DNA from: CAZMGB01 sp964565775
GTDB lineage: Bacteria; Chloroflexota; Dehalococcoidia; DSTF01; JALHUB01
Direction: 5' to 3'
Assembly: GCA_964565775.1 (NCBI GenBank)
Contig: CAZMGB010000007.1
Span: forward strand, 81,021-145,020
Length of the DNA: 64,000 bases
The notes under the pieces: generated by a model
What the model was told of the DNA's origin: nothing
What the model saw: the letters and a program-made list of their open reading frames with translations, nothing else
Database searches by the model: none
Shown here: positions 7,819-16,486 of the stretch, piece by piece
Layout: each line of letters starts with the position of its first letter
Position numbering within the stretch: the first letter of the stretch is position 1
Made by a program: the position numbers and the translations under genes

Positions 7819-9519
7819 ATGAAACTATCAGGAGCCCAAATCGTCATGGAGTGCCTGGCCCGGGAAGGCGTCGAGGTCATCTTCGGCTACCCGGGTGGTT
7901 CCAACCTGCCGCTATATGACTGCCTTCCTTCGTACCCCCAGATCAAGCACGTCTTGGTGCGCCACGAGCAGTGCGCCGCCCATGCCGCCGATGCCTACGC
8001 CCGCATCACCGGCAAGGTTGGAGTCTGCTTCGCCACTTCCGGCCCTGGCGCCACCAACCTGGTCACTGGCATCGCCAACGCCTCGATGGACTCCGTCCCC
8101 ATCGTAGCCATCACGGGCCAGGTCGTGACATGGCTCATCGGCCGCGACGGGTTTCAGGAGGCCGACATCACCGGCATCACGCTCCCTATCACCAAGCAGA
8201 GCGCCCTTGTGCTGCGGGCGGATGACCTGGCCCAGACCATAAGGGAAGCCTTCTACATCGCCGGCACGGGAAGGCCGGGGCCTGTCCTGATCGACCTTCC
8301 TCGCGACGTGATGCAGGAGCAGGTGGAGTTCCACTACCCCGAGAAGGTGGAGCTGCGCGGCTACAAGCCGACGCTCCAGGGGCATCCGGCCCAGATCAAG
8401 AAGGCCGCAGAGCTCATCGCCGAGGCCAAACGGCCCGTCATCCTCGCGGGCCACGGCGTCATCGTCGCCAGGGCCTTCGATGAGCTCAAGGAGCTGGCGG
8501 AGAAGGCAGATATCCCCGTGATCGCCACCCTGCTGGGCCTCAGCAGCTTCCCGGGCTCGCACCCTCTGTTCCTGGGTATGCCGGGCATGCACGGCATGTA
8601 CTGGAACAACATGGCAATAGAAGAGGCGGACCTCATCATCGGCATCGGCATGCGTTTCGACGACCGGATCACCGGCCGCATAAAGGACTTCGCCGCCAAA
8701 GCAAGGATCATCCACATCGACATCGACCCGGCGGAGATCGGCAAGGTCGTGAAGACCGCCGTGCCGATCGTCGGCGACGTCAAGCATATCCTCGGCGCCC
8801 TCGCCGCTCAGGTGGAGACCACGCGCCACGACGACTGGCGGGCCTGGATCGACGACGTGCGTCGCGAACACCCCTCCATCACCATCCGCGACACCGACAA
8901 GCTGCTGCCCCAGTTCGTCATCAAGAAGATCTACGAGCTCACGGGGTCGGACGCCTACTACGTGACCGGCGTCGGCCAGCACCAGATGTGGGCGGCCCAG
9001 CACTTCTGGTCCGACCGCCCCAACTCCTTCGTCACCTCGGGCGGCCTGGGCACCATGGGCTTCGAGATACCCGCCGCCGTGGGCACTCAGTTCGCCCGCC
9101 CCAACGACCTCGTCTGGTCCATCGCCGGCAACGGCGGCTTCCAGATGACGGTGCAAGAGCTGGCCACCGTCGTCGAGTACGAGCTGCCGATCAAGTTCGC
9201 GATAATCAACAACAGCTACCTGGGCATGGTGCGCCAGTGGCAGGAGCTCTTCTACAACAACAACCTCCAGTCCGTCTACCTCTACCAGCCGGACTTCGTC
9301 AAGCTGGCCGAGGCCTACGGCGCCACGGGCCTGCGCGTCACCGACAAGGTTCAGGTGGAGCCGGCCATCGAACAGGCGCTGAGCCACCACGGCCCCTTTG
9401 TCATCGACTTCCAGGTGGAGGAGAAGGAAAGCATCTTCCCCATGGTGCCCTCAGGGGCAAGCCTGGCCGAAACCATCGACCTGCCTGCCCACGAAGAGGC
9501 GGAAGGAGTGCGGGTGTAA
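7819..9519 (+). CDS. ilvB: Acetolactate synthase large subunit
   Basis: ThDP enzyme that condenses two pyruvates (Val, Leu) or pyruvate plus 2-oxobutyrate (Ile). The 566 residues carry the N-terminal FGYPGGSNLPLYD and catalytic E50 in RHEQCAAHAADAYAR, the central domain, and the C-terminal ThDP segment ending NNSYLGMVRQWQ. Oddly, the metal-binding GDG motif reads AGNGGF (N438 where Asp is usual). AGGGGA lies 6-10 bases before the ATG. It is the first enzyme gene after the T-box and leader peptide and is followed by ilvN five bases later. Other ThDP enzymes share the fold, but the ilvN neighbour fixes the call. Confidence 0.94.
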   Translation: MKLSGAQIVMECLAREGVEVIFGYPGGSNLPLYDCLPSYPQIKHVLVRHEQCAAHAADAYARITGKVGVCFATSGPGATNLVTGIANASMDSVPIVAITGQVVTWLIGRDGFQEADITGITLPITKQSALVLRADDLAQTIREAFYIAGTGRPGPVLIDLPRDVMQEQVEFHYPEKVELRGYKPTLQGHPAQIKKAAELIAEAKRPVILAGHGVIVARAFDELKELAEKADIPVIATLLGLSSFPGSHPLFLGMPGMHGMYWNNMAIEEADLIIGIGMRFDDRITGRIKDFAAKARIIHIDIDPAEIGKVVKTAVPIVGDVKHILGALAAQVETTRHDDWRAWIDDVRREHPSITIRDTDKLLPQFVIKKIYELTGSDAYYVTGVGQHQMWAAQHFWSDRPNSFVTSGGLGTMGFEIPAAVGTQFARPNDLVWSIAGNGGFQMTVQELATVVEYELPIKFAIINNSYLGMVRQWQELFYNNNLQSVYLYQPDFVKLAEAYGATGLRVTDKVQVEPAIEQALSHHGPFVIDFQVEEKESIFPMVPSGASLAETIDLPAHEEAEGVRV

Positions 9520-9523
9520 CACT

Positions 9524-10093
9524 ATGGCTGCCAAGCACACAATCGTTGCCCTCGTAGAGAACAAGCCCGGCGTCCTCAACCGCATTGTCAGCAAGTGGCG
9601 ACAGCGCGGCTTCAACATAGAGAGCCTGGCCGTCGGCCCCAGCGAGACCCCCAGCCTCTCGCGCATGACTTTCGTCGTTGACGGATCCACCACCGATGTC
9701 GAGCAGGTAACCAAGCAGCTCTACAAGATCATCGAGGTGGTCAAGATAAGCGACATCACCGCCGAGCCCATGGTGGCACGGGAGCTGGCGCTCTTGAGGG
9801 TAAGTACCACCCCCGCCAACCGCAGCGCCATCGTCGAGATCGTCGACATCTTCCGCGCCAACATCATCCACGTCTCGCCCACCTCGGTCATCGTCGAGGT
9901 CACGGGCGCCGAAGACAAGGTGGACGCCATCTGCGAGATGCTCCGGCCCTTCGGCGTCATCGAGCTCGTGCGCACCGGTCGCGTAGCGCTGACCCGGGGC
10001 GGCGCCCCCGTGAGTGAGGGCGAAGAAGGGGCACCATCGCGGCGCTACCGTTCCGCCGGCGAAGGCAAACCGAAAGTCGGGAGCGTGTGGTGA
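9524..10093 (+). CDS. ilvN: Acetolactate synthase regulatory (small) subunit
   Basis: Regulatory subunit giving valine feedback control of IlvB. The 189 residues hold an N-terminal ACT domain beginning HTIVALVENKPGVLNRI and a second ACT-like half with the ARELALLRV and RPFGVIELVRTG segments. The C-terminal tail of about 28 residues is low complexity. The frame is open further upstream inside ilvB, but ATG 9524 is chosen: it follows the ilvB stop by four bases, homology starts there, and GGAAGGAG lies about 15 bases before it. Confidence 0.96.
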   Translation: MAAKHTIVALVENKPGVLNRIVSKWRQRGFNIESLAVGPSETPSLSRMTFVVDGSTTDVEQVTKQLYKIIEVVKISDITAEPMVARELALLRVSTTPANRSAIVEIVDIFRANIIHVSPTSVIVEVTGAEDKVDAICEMLRPFGVIELVRTGRVALTRGGAPVSEGEEGAPSRRYRSAGEGKPKVGSVW

Positions 10094-10169
10094 TTTGTCA
10101 CTAGCGTAGTTCCACCAGACCGTATGGCTTCATCGCCGCCAACGAAACAAGTTGCGTAAGGAGGCTTTC

Positions 10170-11168
10170 ATGCCCCAGATGTACTACGACAAGGACGCGG
10201 ACCTTTCCCTGCTCAAGGACAAGACCATCGGTGTCATCGGCTTCGGCAGCCAGGGACACGCCCATGCCCAGAACCTGCGCGACAGCGGTCTTAAGGTCGT
10301 CGTCGCCGAGGTCCCCGGCTCCCAGGCGTGGAAGGCCGCCGAGGAGGCCAGCCTGCGTGTGGGCCCGGCCACCGACGTCGCACGCGAGGCCGACGTCATC
10401 GTCATGCTCGTACCCGACCAGATACAGCGCCAGGTCTACGAGGAGTCCGTCGAGCAGGGCATGGCCGCGGGCAAGATGCTCATGTTCGCCCACGGCTTCA
10501 ACATTCACTATGGCCAGGTCATTCCCCCTGCCGACGTCGATGTGACGATGGTGGCGCCCAAGGCGCCTGGCCATCGCATGCGCGAGCTCTTCACCGAAGG
10601 CTCCGGCGTCCCCGCCCTCATCGCCGTCCACCAGAACGCCACCGAGCAGGCCAAGCAGCTCACCCTCGCCTACGCCAAGGGCGTCGGCAGCACCCGCGCC
10701 GGCGTTCTTGAGACGACGTTCATGGAGGAGACCGAGACAGACCTCTTCGGCGAGCAGACCGTCCTCTGCGGCGGCGTCACTGCCCTCGTCAAGACCGCCT
10801 TCGAGACGCTGGTCGAGGCCGGCTACCAGCCGGAGCTCGCCTATTTCGAGTGCATGCACGAGCTCAAGCTCATCGTCGACCTCTTCTATGAGGGCGGCAT
10901 GAGCTACATGCGCTACTCCGTCAGCGACACCGCTGAGTACGGCGACTACACCCGCGGGCCGCGCGTCATCGACGAGCATACGCGCGAGAACATGCGTCAG
11001 ATCCTCGCCGCCATCCAGGACGGCACGTTCGCCCGCGAATGGATTCTCGAGAACCAGGCGGGCCGCCCCCGCTTCATGGCGCTCCGCCGCAAGAACGCGG
11101 AGCACCCCATCGAGGAGGTGGGCGCCCAGCTACGCGCCATGATGCCCTGGCTCAAGAAGGCCAAATAG
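10170..11168 (+). CDS. ilvC: Ketol-acid reductoisomerase (class I)
   Basis: NADPH- and Mg-dependent isomeroreductase of the Val/Ile pathway. The 332-residue length is that of short class I enzymes. The Rossmann motif GVIGFGSQGHAHAQNLRDSG lies at about residues 20-39, and the C-terminal knotted domain carries ETDLFGEQ and YFECMHELKLI, which contribute the acidic metal ligands. AAGGAGG at 10158-10164 sits five bases before ATG 10170, so this start is preferred over the TTG-type start at 10152. It follows ilvN with a 76-base gap and continues the same operon. Confidence 0.97.
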   Translation: MPQMYYDKDADLSLLKDKTIGVIGFGSQGHAHAQNLRDSGLKVVVAEVPGSQAWKAAEEASLRVGPATDVAREADVIVMLVPDQIQRQVYEESVEQGMAAGKMLMFAHGFNIHYGQVIPPADVDVTMVAPKAPGHRMRELFTEGSGVPALIAVHQNATEQAKQLTLAYAKGVGSTRAGVLETTFMEETETDLFGEQTVLCGGVTALVKTAFETLVEAGYQPELAYFECMHELKLIVDLFYEGGMSYMRYSVSDTAEYGDYTRGPRVIDEHTRENMRQILAAIQDGTFAREWILENQAGRPRFMALRRKNAEHPIEEVGAQLRAMMPWLKKAK

Positions 11169-11213
11169 ACTCTCCTTTCGGTGAGAGGCGACTGATCAGA
11201 TCAGGAGGAAGTC

Positions 11214-11636
11214 ATGCCAAAGGGAAGCAAGGAACTGCTGGACGCGCTAAACGAAGACCTCTCATACGAACTGGGTGCCATCATCCAGTATATGTACCAT
11301 CACGTGATGGCTAACGGCGTGGAATCGCCGGCTATCGCCGCCATGTTCAGGACACACGCCCTGGCCGAGATGCTCCACGCAGAGACTTTGGCCGAGCGCA
11401 TCGACCTGTTGGGCGGCGTGCCCACCACAAACATCGCGCCCATCCAGGTGGGGGGAGACCTCAACAAGATGCTGCGCGACGACCTGGACGGCGAGTACCT
11501 GGCAATCCGCCTGTACAAAGAGCACATCAAGCTGGCCGACAACGAGAGCGACCCTGTCACCCGCCGCATGCTCGAGGACATCCTGACCATCGAGGAGGGA
11601 CACGCCAACGACATCGAGACGGTGCTGGAGAAGTAG
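11214..11636 (+). CDS. Ferritin-like diiron protein (bacterioferritin/DPS-like)
   Basis: A 140-residue four-helix ferritin-like protein. Candidate metal ligands are E19, E52 with H55 (ExxH), E94, and E127 with H130 (ExxH), the two-motif pattern of bacterioferritin and rubrerythrin-type proteins. GGAGGA lies a few bases before the ATG. It is placed 45 bases after ilvC on the same strand, so read-through is possible. A link to branched-chain synthesis could be iron supply or protection of the LeuC iron-sulfur cluster, but that is inference. Ferritin storage versus small oxidase function cannot be resolved. Confidence 0.8.
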   Translation: MPKGSKELLDALNEDLSYELGAIIQYMYHHVMANGVESPAIAAMFRTHALAEMLHAETLAERIDLLGGVPTTNIAPIQVGGDLNKMLRDDLDGEYLAIRLYKEHIKLADNESDPVTRRMLEDILTIEEGHANDIETVLEK

Positions 11637-11653
11637 GACGGGAGCGGTTATTA

Positions 11654-11673
11654 CCCCAGCCTGAAGGCTGGGG
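11654..11673. repeat. Left hairpin flanking tnpA
   Basis: Perfect hairpin CCCCAGCC-TGAA-GGCTGGGG, 20 bases before the transposase start. The inverted version with TTCA loop lies at 12092-12111. Confidence 0.8.
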
Positions 11674-11693
11674 CATGACAGTGGGAGACATGC

Positions 11694-12077
11694 GTGGCGC
11701 TGTACCATGTTTGGTTTGCGACGAAACGGCGCAGATGGCTCTTGCAAGGGGAAGTTGGCGAAGCTGCAAGGGAGTTGATTGTCGCGGTGGCAAAGGAGAA
11801 GAACATCGCCCTCGCGGAATGTGAGACGGTGGTGGATCACGTCCACCTTCTCGTCGCTGCCGATGATCGGACGCATCTCGCGAAGGTCATGAACCTGCTG
11901 AAAGGCGCGAGCTCGCGACGGCTCCTCCAACGATTCCCGGAACTGAAGATGGATGCTGGCGTCAACAACTTCTGGCAGCACCGCTACGCAGCCAAGCTTG
12001 CGCCCGAGCGAGCGCTGGCCTCAATCGGCCAGTACATTCGCAGCCAAATGGACCGGCTGGACAAGTATGAACGGTAG
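11694..12077 (+). CDS. tnpA: IS200/IS605-type Y1 transposase (TnpA or REP-associated)
   Basis: A 127-residue HUH single-strand transposase starting at GTG with GGGAG before it. Visible marks are the N-terminal YHVWFATKRRR, the HUH motif DHVHLLV, the LKGASSRRL helix and the catalytic-tyrosine segment GQYIRSQ near the C-terminus. It appears intact. No tnpB accompanies it. It is flanked by inverted hairpins and is next to a GTAG-footed double hairpin at 12220, which favours a REP-associated (RAYT-like) role over plain IS200, although the protein itself looks like IS200. It interrupts the ilv/leu gene series on the same strand. Confidence 0.88.
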   Translation: MALYHVWFATKRRRWLLQGEVGEAARELIVAVAKEKNIALAECETVVDHVHLLVAADDRTHLAKVMNLLKGASSRRLLQRFPELKMDAGVNNFWQHRYAAKLAPERALASIGQYIRSQMDRLDKYER

Positions 12078-12091
12078 CAGCACAGATGATG

Positions 12092-12149
12092 CCCCAGCCT
12101 TCAGGCTGGGGTCGAGACAAGAGCCAGTGCCCCACCCTTCGGGCTGGGG
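12092..12149. repeat. Right hairpins flanking tnpA
   Basis: CCCCAGCC-TTCA-GGCTGGGG at 12092-12111 is the inverted match of the left hairpin. A diverged copy, CCCCACCC-TTCG-type with GGCTGGGG, follows at 12130-12149 with one C-C mismatch in the stem. Together with 11654-11673 they delimit the element. Confidence 0.75.
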
Positions 12150-12219
12150 CCCAGCGCACATTCCGCTCGGCCTTCCTCGGCCCTCCTCCGCCTGAGGCGG
12201 ACGGGAGGGCCTGAGCAAT

Positions 12220-12268
12220 GTAGCGGAGGCCTCTAGGCCTCCAGCGGAAGGCTGAAGCCTTCCCCTAC
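12220..12268. repeat. REPIN-like double hairpin with GTAG/CTAC ends
   Basis: Opens with GTAG (12220-12223) and closes with CTAC (12265-12268). Hairpin 1 is GGAGGCC-TCTA-GGCCTCC (12225-12242); hairpin 2 is GGAAGGC-TGAA-GCCTTCC (12246-12263). Same architecture as 5767-5824 but with different stem bases. It ends just before the leuA ribosome site, so it lies in the leuA leader. Confidence 0.72.
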
Positions 12269-12292
12269 ATCCGCTAAGGGAGGTTGAGTACA

Positions 12293-13840
12293 ATGGCAGA
12301 GAAGGTAACCATCTTCGATACGACGTTGAGGGACGGCGAGCAGTCCCCCGGCGTCGCCCTCACCGTCGACGACAAGCTCGAGATCGCACGCCAGCTCGAG
12401 AAGCTGGGCGTGGACGTCATCGAGGCGGGGTTTCCCCTCTCCTCGCCCGGCGACTTCGAGTCCGTTCACGCCATAGCCTGCGAGGTCAGGGGCAGCACCA
12501 TCGCCGGCCTTGCCCACGCAAACCCGCAGGCCGTCGACCGCTGCTGGGAGGCGGTACGGGAGGCGGCTCACCCCCGTATCCACGTATTCCTCTCCACCTC
12601 CGACATTCACCTCATGCACCAGCTCCGCAAGAACCGGGAAGAGGTGCGGGAGATGGGCCGCACCATGGTGGCGCGCGCCAAGGGCTACACCGAGGACGTC
12701 GAGTTCAGCCCCATGGACGCTACCCGCTCCGAGCGCCAGTACGTGTTCCAGATGGTCGAAGAGTGCATCGACGCGGGCGCCACCACCGTCAACATCCCGG
12801 ACACCGTCGGCTACACCATCCCCGAGGAGTTCGAGGAGTTCATCCGCGCCATCTTCGAGAACGTCAGCAACATCCACAAGGCGGTGGTCTCCGTCCACTG
12901 CCACAACGACCTCGGCCTCGCCGTGGCAAACTCCCTCGCCGCCATCCGCGCCGGCGCCCGCCAGGTAGAGTGCTGCGTCAACGGCATCGGCGAGCGGGCG
13001 GGCAACGCCTCCCTCGAGGAACTGGTCATGGCCCTGAACACGCGCAAGGACTTCTTCGGGGTCACCACCAAGATCAAGACCGACCAGCTCTACCGCACCA
13101 GCCGCCTGGTCTCCGACCTGACCGGCATGAGCGTCCAGCCCAACAAGGCGATAGTGGGCAGCAACGCCTTTCGCCATCAGTCGGGCATCCACCAGGACGG
13201 CATCCTCAAGATGCGCGAGACCTACGAGATCATGGACGCCCGCGACATCGGCTGGCCGACGGGCGCCGAGATCGTTCTGGGCAAGCTCTCCGGCCGTCAC
13301 GGCTTCCAGGCCCGCCTCGAGTCCCTCGGCTACGAGCTCACCCAGGAAGAGCTCTCCCGCGCCTTCATGGCCTTCAAGGAGCTGGCCGACAAGAAAGCGG
13401 AGATCGATGACCGCGACCTGGAGGCGCTGGTCGCCGACAAGCTCCGCACCGTGGAGGAGCTGTACCACCTGGAGCTCCTCCAGGTCTCCTGCGGCAACGA
13501 GCTTGTGCCCACCGCCACGGTGCGCATCGTCGCCCCCGACGGCCGTGTCGTCGTCCAGACCTCCACCGGCACGGGGCCCGTCGATGCCGCCTACAAGGCC
13601 ATCGACGCTGTCGTCGGCGTGCCCAACACGCTCCTGGAGTTCGCGGTGAAGAGCGTCACCGAGGGCATCGACGCCATCGGCGAAGTGGTCGTCCGCATCG
13701 AGGCGGAAGGCAAGACCTACGTCGGCAGAGGCGCCGACACCGACATCGTTGTCGCCTCAGCCAGGGCGCTCATGAACGCCCTGAACCGGCTGCTCTCCGT
13801 GCAGCGCCAGGCCGATACGGAGGTGAGGACCAGCCCCTAG
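12293..13840 (+). CDS. leuA: 2-isopropylmalate synthase
   Basis: Condenses acetyl-CoA with 2-oxoisovalerate, the first committed step to leucine. The 515 residues show the catalytic FDTTLRDGEQSPG (R13, D14), the metal site VHCHNDLG (H202, H204), the GIGERAGNASLEE motif, and a C-terminal allosteric domain from about residue 390. ATG 12293 is chosen because AAGGGAGG lies nine bases upstream; an in-frame TTG at 12284 is less likely. A REPIN-like element is packed against the ribosome site. The stop is followed directly by the methyltransferase start. Confidence 0.96.
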   Translation: MAEKVTIFDTTLRDGEQSPGVALTVDDKLEIARQLEKLGVDVIEAGFPLSSPGDFESVHAIACEVRGSTIAGLAHANPQAVDRCWEAVREAAHPRIHVFLSTSDIHLMHQLRKNREEVREMGRTMVARAKGYTEDVEFSPMDATRSERQYVFQMVEECIDAGATTVNIPDTVGYTIPEEFEEFIRAIFENVSNIHKAVVSVHCHNDLGLAVANSLAAIRAGARQVECCVNGIGERAGNASLEELVMALNTRKDFFGVTTKIKTDQLYRTSRLVSDLTGMSVQPNKAIVGSNAFRHQSGIHQDGILKMRETYEIMDARDIGWPTGAEIVLGKLSGRHGFQARLESLGYELTQEELSRAFMAFKELADKKAEIDDRDLEALVADKLRTVEELYHLELLQVSCGNELVPTATVRIVAPDGRVVVQTSTGTGPVDAAYKAIDAVVGVPNTLLEFAVKSVTEGIDAIGEVVVRIEAEGKTYVGRGADTDIVVASARALMNALNRLLSVQRQADTEVRTSP

Positions 13841-14641
13841 ATGGAGCGCAGCGTGCTGTCCTTTGATCGCGTAGCGGACATCTACGACTCGACCCGGGAG
13901 CCGCCTCCGCCGGAAGTAGTCGAGGCTCTCGTCCGCCAGCTAGCGACGTGCCGTTCCGTGCTCGACCTGGGCACCGGCACGGGGCGGCTCGCCGGGCCGC
14001 TCCTCGACCGGGGGGTACACATCGTCGGCGTCGACGTTTCATCACGGATGCTACAAGTGGCGGTCGGCAAGGGGCTGGACCGGGGCATCGTCGGTGATGG
14101 CTGCCAGTTGCCGTTCCGCTCGCAGAGCTTCGACGCCATATTGGCCGTCCACGTGATGCACCTCGTGCCCGACCTGTCGCGCTTCCTTGAGGAGGCGCGA
14201 CGGGTCGGCCGCCGGCTGCTCGTGACGCTGGCGGACCGCTGGGACCCGTCGCAAAGCCCCTCGGACGGCTACCACGAGGCGCTTCGCAGGCGGGGCTTCA
14301 AGGCCAGGATTGGACTCAGGCATTTGGAGTTGCCCCTGGCCGAGGTGGTGAGGCCCGCGGTCCACTCGCTGGTCATGGCCGCCACGATCACAGGCGACTT
14401 CCGGCCGCTGATCGAGGCCCTGGAGCAGCGCCAGTACTCGGGTACATGGGACGTGCCGGATGACCTTCACCGCGCAGCCATCTCCGAGATCAAGGAGCGG
14501 TACGTCGGGCCTCGTCCCCCGACCTGCCGCGAGACCTTCGTGCTGTGCTGGGAGATGGCCTCCCTCACGGACGAGGCTCTGGTCCGAGTCCGAGAGCGGT
14601 TCGGATTGCAGGCCGCCGCACCCGCCGGCGGCACCGGATAG
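13841..14641 (+). CDS. Class I SAM-dependent methyltransferase
   Basis: A 266-residue methyltransferase whose ATG abuts the leuA stop. Motif I is VLDLGTGTGR (residues about 40-49), followed by the acidic VGVDVS end of strand 2 and the FDAILAVHVMHLVPD motif IV region. The last 100 residues form a less typical helical domain. The substrate is unknown. Position between leuA and leuC shows translational coupling to the leucine genes, but no leucine-pathway methylation is known, so the placement may be incidental. Confidence 0.82.
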   Translation: MERSVLSFDRVADIYDSTREPPPPEVVEALVRQLATCRSVLDLGTGTGRLAGPLLDRGVHIVGVDVSSRMLQVAVGKGLDRGIVGDGCQLPFRSQSFDAILAVHVMHLVPDLSRFLEEARRVGRRLLVTLADRWDPSQSPSDGYHEALRRRGFKARIGLRHLELPLAEVVRPAVHSLVMAATITGDFRPLIEALEQRQYSGTWDVPDDLHRAAISEIKERYVGPRPPTCRETFVLCWEMASLTDEALVRVRERFGLQAAAPAGGTG

Positions 14642-14708
14642 GGAAACGAGGCCGTCAACATCACGAGTAGTAACCGATCAGTAGCGATAGCCTAGAAGAG
14701 AGCATGTC

Positions 14709-15974
14709 ATGGGCATGACCCTGGCCGAAAAGATACTCGCCGCCCACTGCGATAGGACAGAGGTGCGCCCCAGCGACCTCATCAACTGCCGCGTCGACTT
14801 CCTCATGGCCAACGACGTCACGGCGCCCCTCGCCATCGAGCAGTTTCACAAGCTGGGCGTGAAGACCGTCTTCGACCCGAAGCGCGTCGCCTTCCTGCCG
14901 TCCCACTTCATCCCGAACAAGGACATCCTCAGCGCCGGCAACGCCAAGATGATGCGCGAGTTCGCCCGCGAGCACGGCCTCATCTACCTAGAGCAGGGCC
15001 GCGCCGGCGTCGACCACGCCGTCCTGCCGGAGCGCGGCTGGGTCCTCCCCGGCGATGTCGTCGTGGGAGCCGACTCCCACACCTGCACCTACGGCGCCCT
15101 CGGCAACTTCGCCACCGGCATGGGCAGCACCGACTTCGCCTGCGCCATGGCCACCGGCGACATATGGATGCGCGTCCCGCCGTCCATGAAGTTCATTTAC
15201 CACGGCCGCCTCGGACGCTGGGTCGGCGGCAAGGACATCATCCTCCACACCATCGGCGATATCGGCACCGACGGCGCCCTCTACCGCGCCATGGTGTTCG
15301 AGGGCGAGGCCATCGCGGCCCTCGACATGGAGGGCCGGCTCACCATCAGCAATATGGCCGTCGAGGCCGGCGGCAAGGCCGGCATCATCCCGCCCGACGA
15401 CACGACGATCGAGTACGCACGCTCGCGACCGGAGCGCAGCCGCGAGTGGACCGTCTACGAGGCCGACTCGGACGCTGAGTACGTGGAGGTGCGCGAGTAC
15501 GACGTGTCGGAGCTGGAGCCGATGGTCGCCCTCCCCTTCTCGCCCGGCAACGTCCGGCCCTTGAGCAAAGCGCCCCGGCCCGAGATCGACCAGGTGTTCA
15601 TCGGAAGCTGCACCAACGGCCGCATCACCGACCTGCGCCTCGCCGCGTCCATCATCAAGGGCCGCCAGGTGCACGAGCGGGTGCGCTGCATCGTCATCCC
15701 CGCCTCCAACGATATCTACATGCAGGCCCTGCGGGAGGGGCTCATCGAGACGTTCGCCGAGGCGGGGTGCGCCGTCAGCGCGACCACCTGCGGCCCCTGC
15801 CTGGGAGGCTACATGGGCATCCTGGCCGAGGGCGAGCGCTGCGTCAGCACCAGCAACCGCAACTTCGCCGGCCGCATGGGCCACCCTAAGTCGGAGGTCT
15901 TCCTGGTGAACCCGGCCGTCGCCGCGGCGAGTGCGATTGCGGGGAGACTGGCGGGCCCGGAGGAGGTGCTGTGA
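14709..15974 (+). CDS. leuC: 3-isopropylmalate dehydratase large subunit
   Basis: Aconitase-family subunit carrying the 4Fe-4S cluster. The cluster cysteines are C301 in GSCTNGR and C361/C364 in TTCGPCLGG. The 421-residue length fits the short LeuC/homoaconitase-type group found in archaea and deep bacterial lineages rather than the ~465-residue E. coli form. It overlaps leuD by one base (TGATG). The HADSHT-type segment GADSHTCTYGALG is present. The start could be the ATG at 14709 or the second Met two codons later. Confidence 0.95.
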   Translation: MGMTLAEKILAAHCDRTEVRPSDLINCRVDFLMANDVTAPLAIEQFHKLGVKTVFDPKRVAFLPSHFIPNKDILSAGNAKMMREFAREHGLIYLEQGRAGVDHAVLPERGWVLPGDVVVGADSHTCTYGALGNFATGMGSTDFACAMATGDIWMRVPPSMKFIYHGRLGRWVGGKDIILHTIGDIGTDGALYRAMVFEGEAIAALDMEGRLTISNMAVEAGGKAGIIPPDDTTIEYARSRPERSREWTVYEADSDAEYVEVREYDVSELEPMVALPFSPGNVRPLSKAPRPEIDQVFIGSCTNGRITDLRLAASIIKGRQVHERVRCIVIPASNDIYMQALREGLIETFAEAGCAVSATTCGPCLGGYMGILAEGERCVSTSNRNFAGRMGHPKSEVFLVNPAVAAASAIAGRLAGPEEVL

Positions 15975-16486
15975 TGGCTCTTCGAGGCAAAGTCCACAAG
16001 TACGGCGCCAACATCAACACCGACGTCATCATCCCTGCCCGCTACCTCAACCTTAACGACCCCGACGAGCTGGCCAAGCACTGCATGGAGGACGTGGACG
16101 CCGATTTCGCTGCCCGCGTCCGCCCCGGCGACATCATCGTCGCCGACACCAACTTCGGCTGCGGCTCCTCCCGCGAGCACGCCCCCGTCAGCATCCGCGC
16201 CGCCGGCGTCAGCGCCGTCATCGCGAAGACGTTCGCCCGCATCTTCTATCGCAACGCCATCAACCTCGGCCTCCCCATCCTCGAGTGCCCGGAGGCCGTC
16301 GACGGCAGCGAGGCCGGCGACGAGCTGGAGGTAGAGCTGGAGACGGGCGCCATCCGCAACCTGACGCGCGGCACCGCCTTTCAGGCCAAGCCCTACCCGG
16401 ACTTCATGCTCGAGCTCGTGCGCGCCGGCGGGCTCGTCGAGTACACGAAAGGGAGGCTGGCGGCACAGGGAAAGCGACGGCAGTGA
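15974..16486 (+). CDS. leuD: 3-isopropylmalate dehydratase small subunit
   Basis: Swivelling-domain partner of LeuC. The 170 residues show the substrate-specifying N-terminus INTDVIIPARYLN and the GCGSSREHAP motif. Size and sequence match the short LeuD paired with LeuC of the archaeal/HACN type. AGGAGG at 15961-15966 sits eight bases before ATG 15974, which overlaps the leuC stop; an in-frame GTG at 15971 is possible but too close. The 3' end overlaps the small Cys-tailed gene. Confidence 0.95.
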   Translation: MALRGKVHKYGANINTDVIIPARYLNLNDPDELAKHCMEDVDADFAARVRPGDIIVADTNFGCGSSREHAPVSIRAAGVSAVIAKTFARIFYRNAINLGLPILECPEAVDGSEAGDELEVELETGAIRNLTRGTAFQAKPYPDFMLELVRAGGLVEYTKGRLAAQGKRRQ

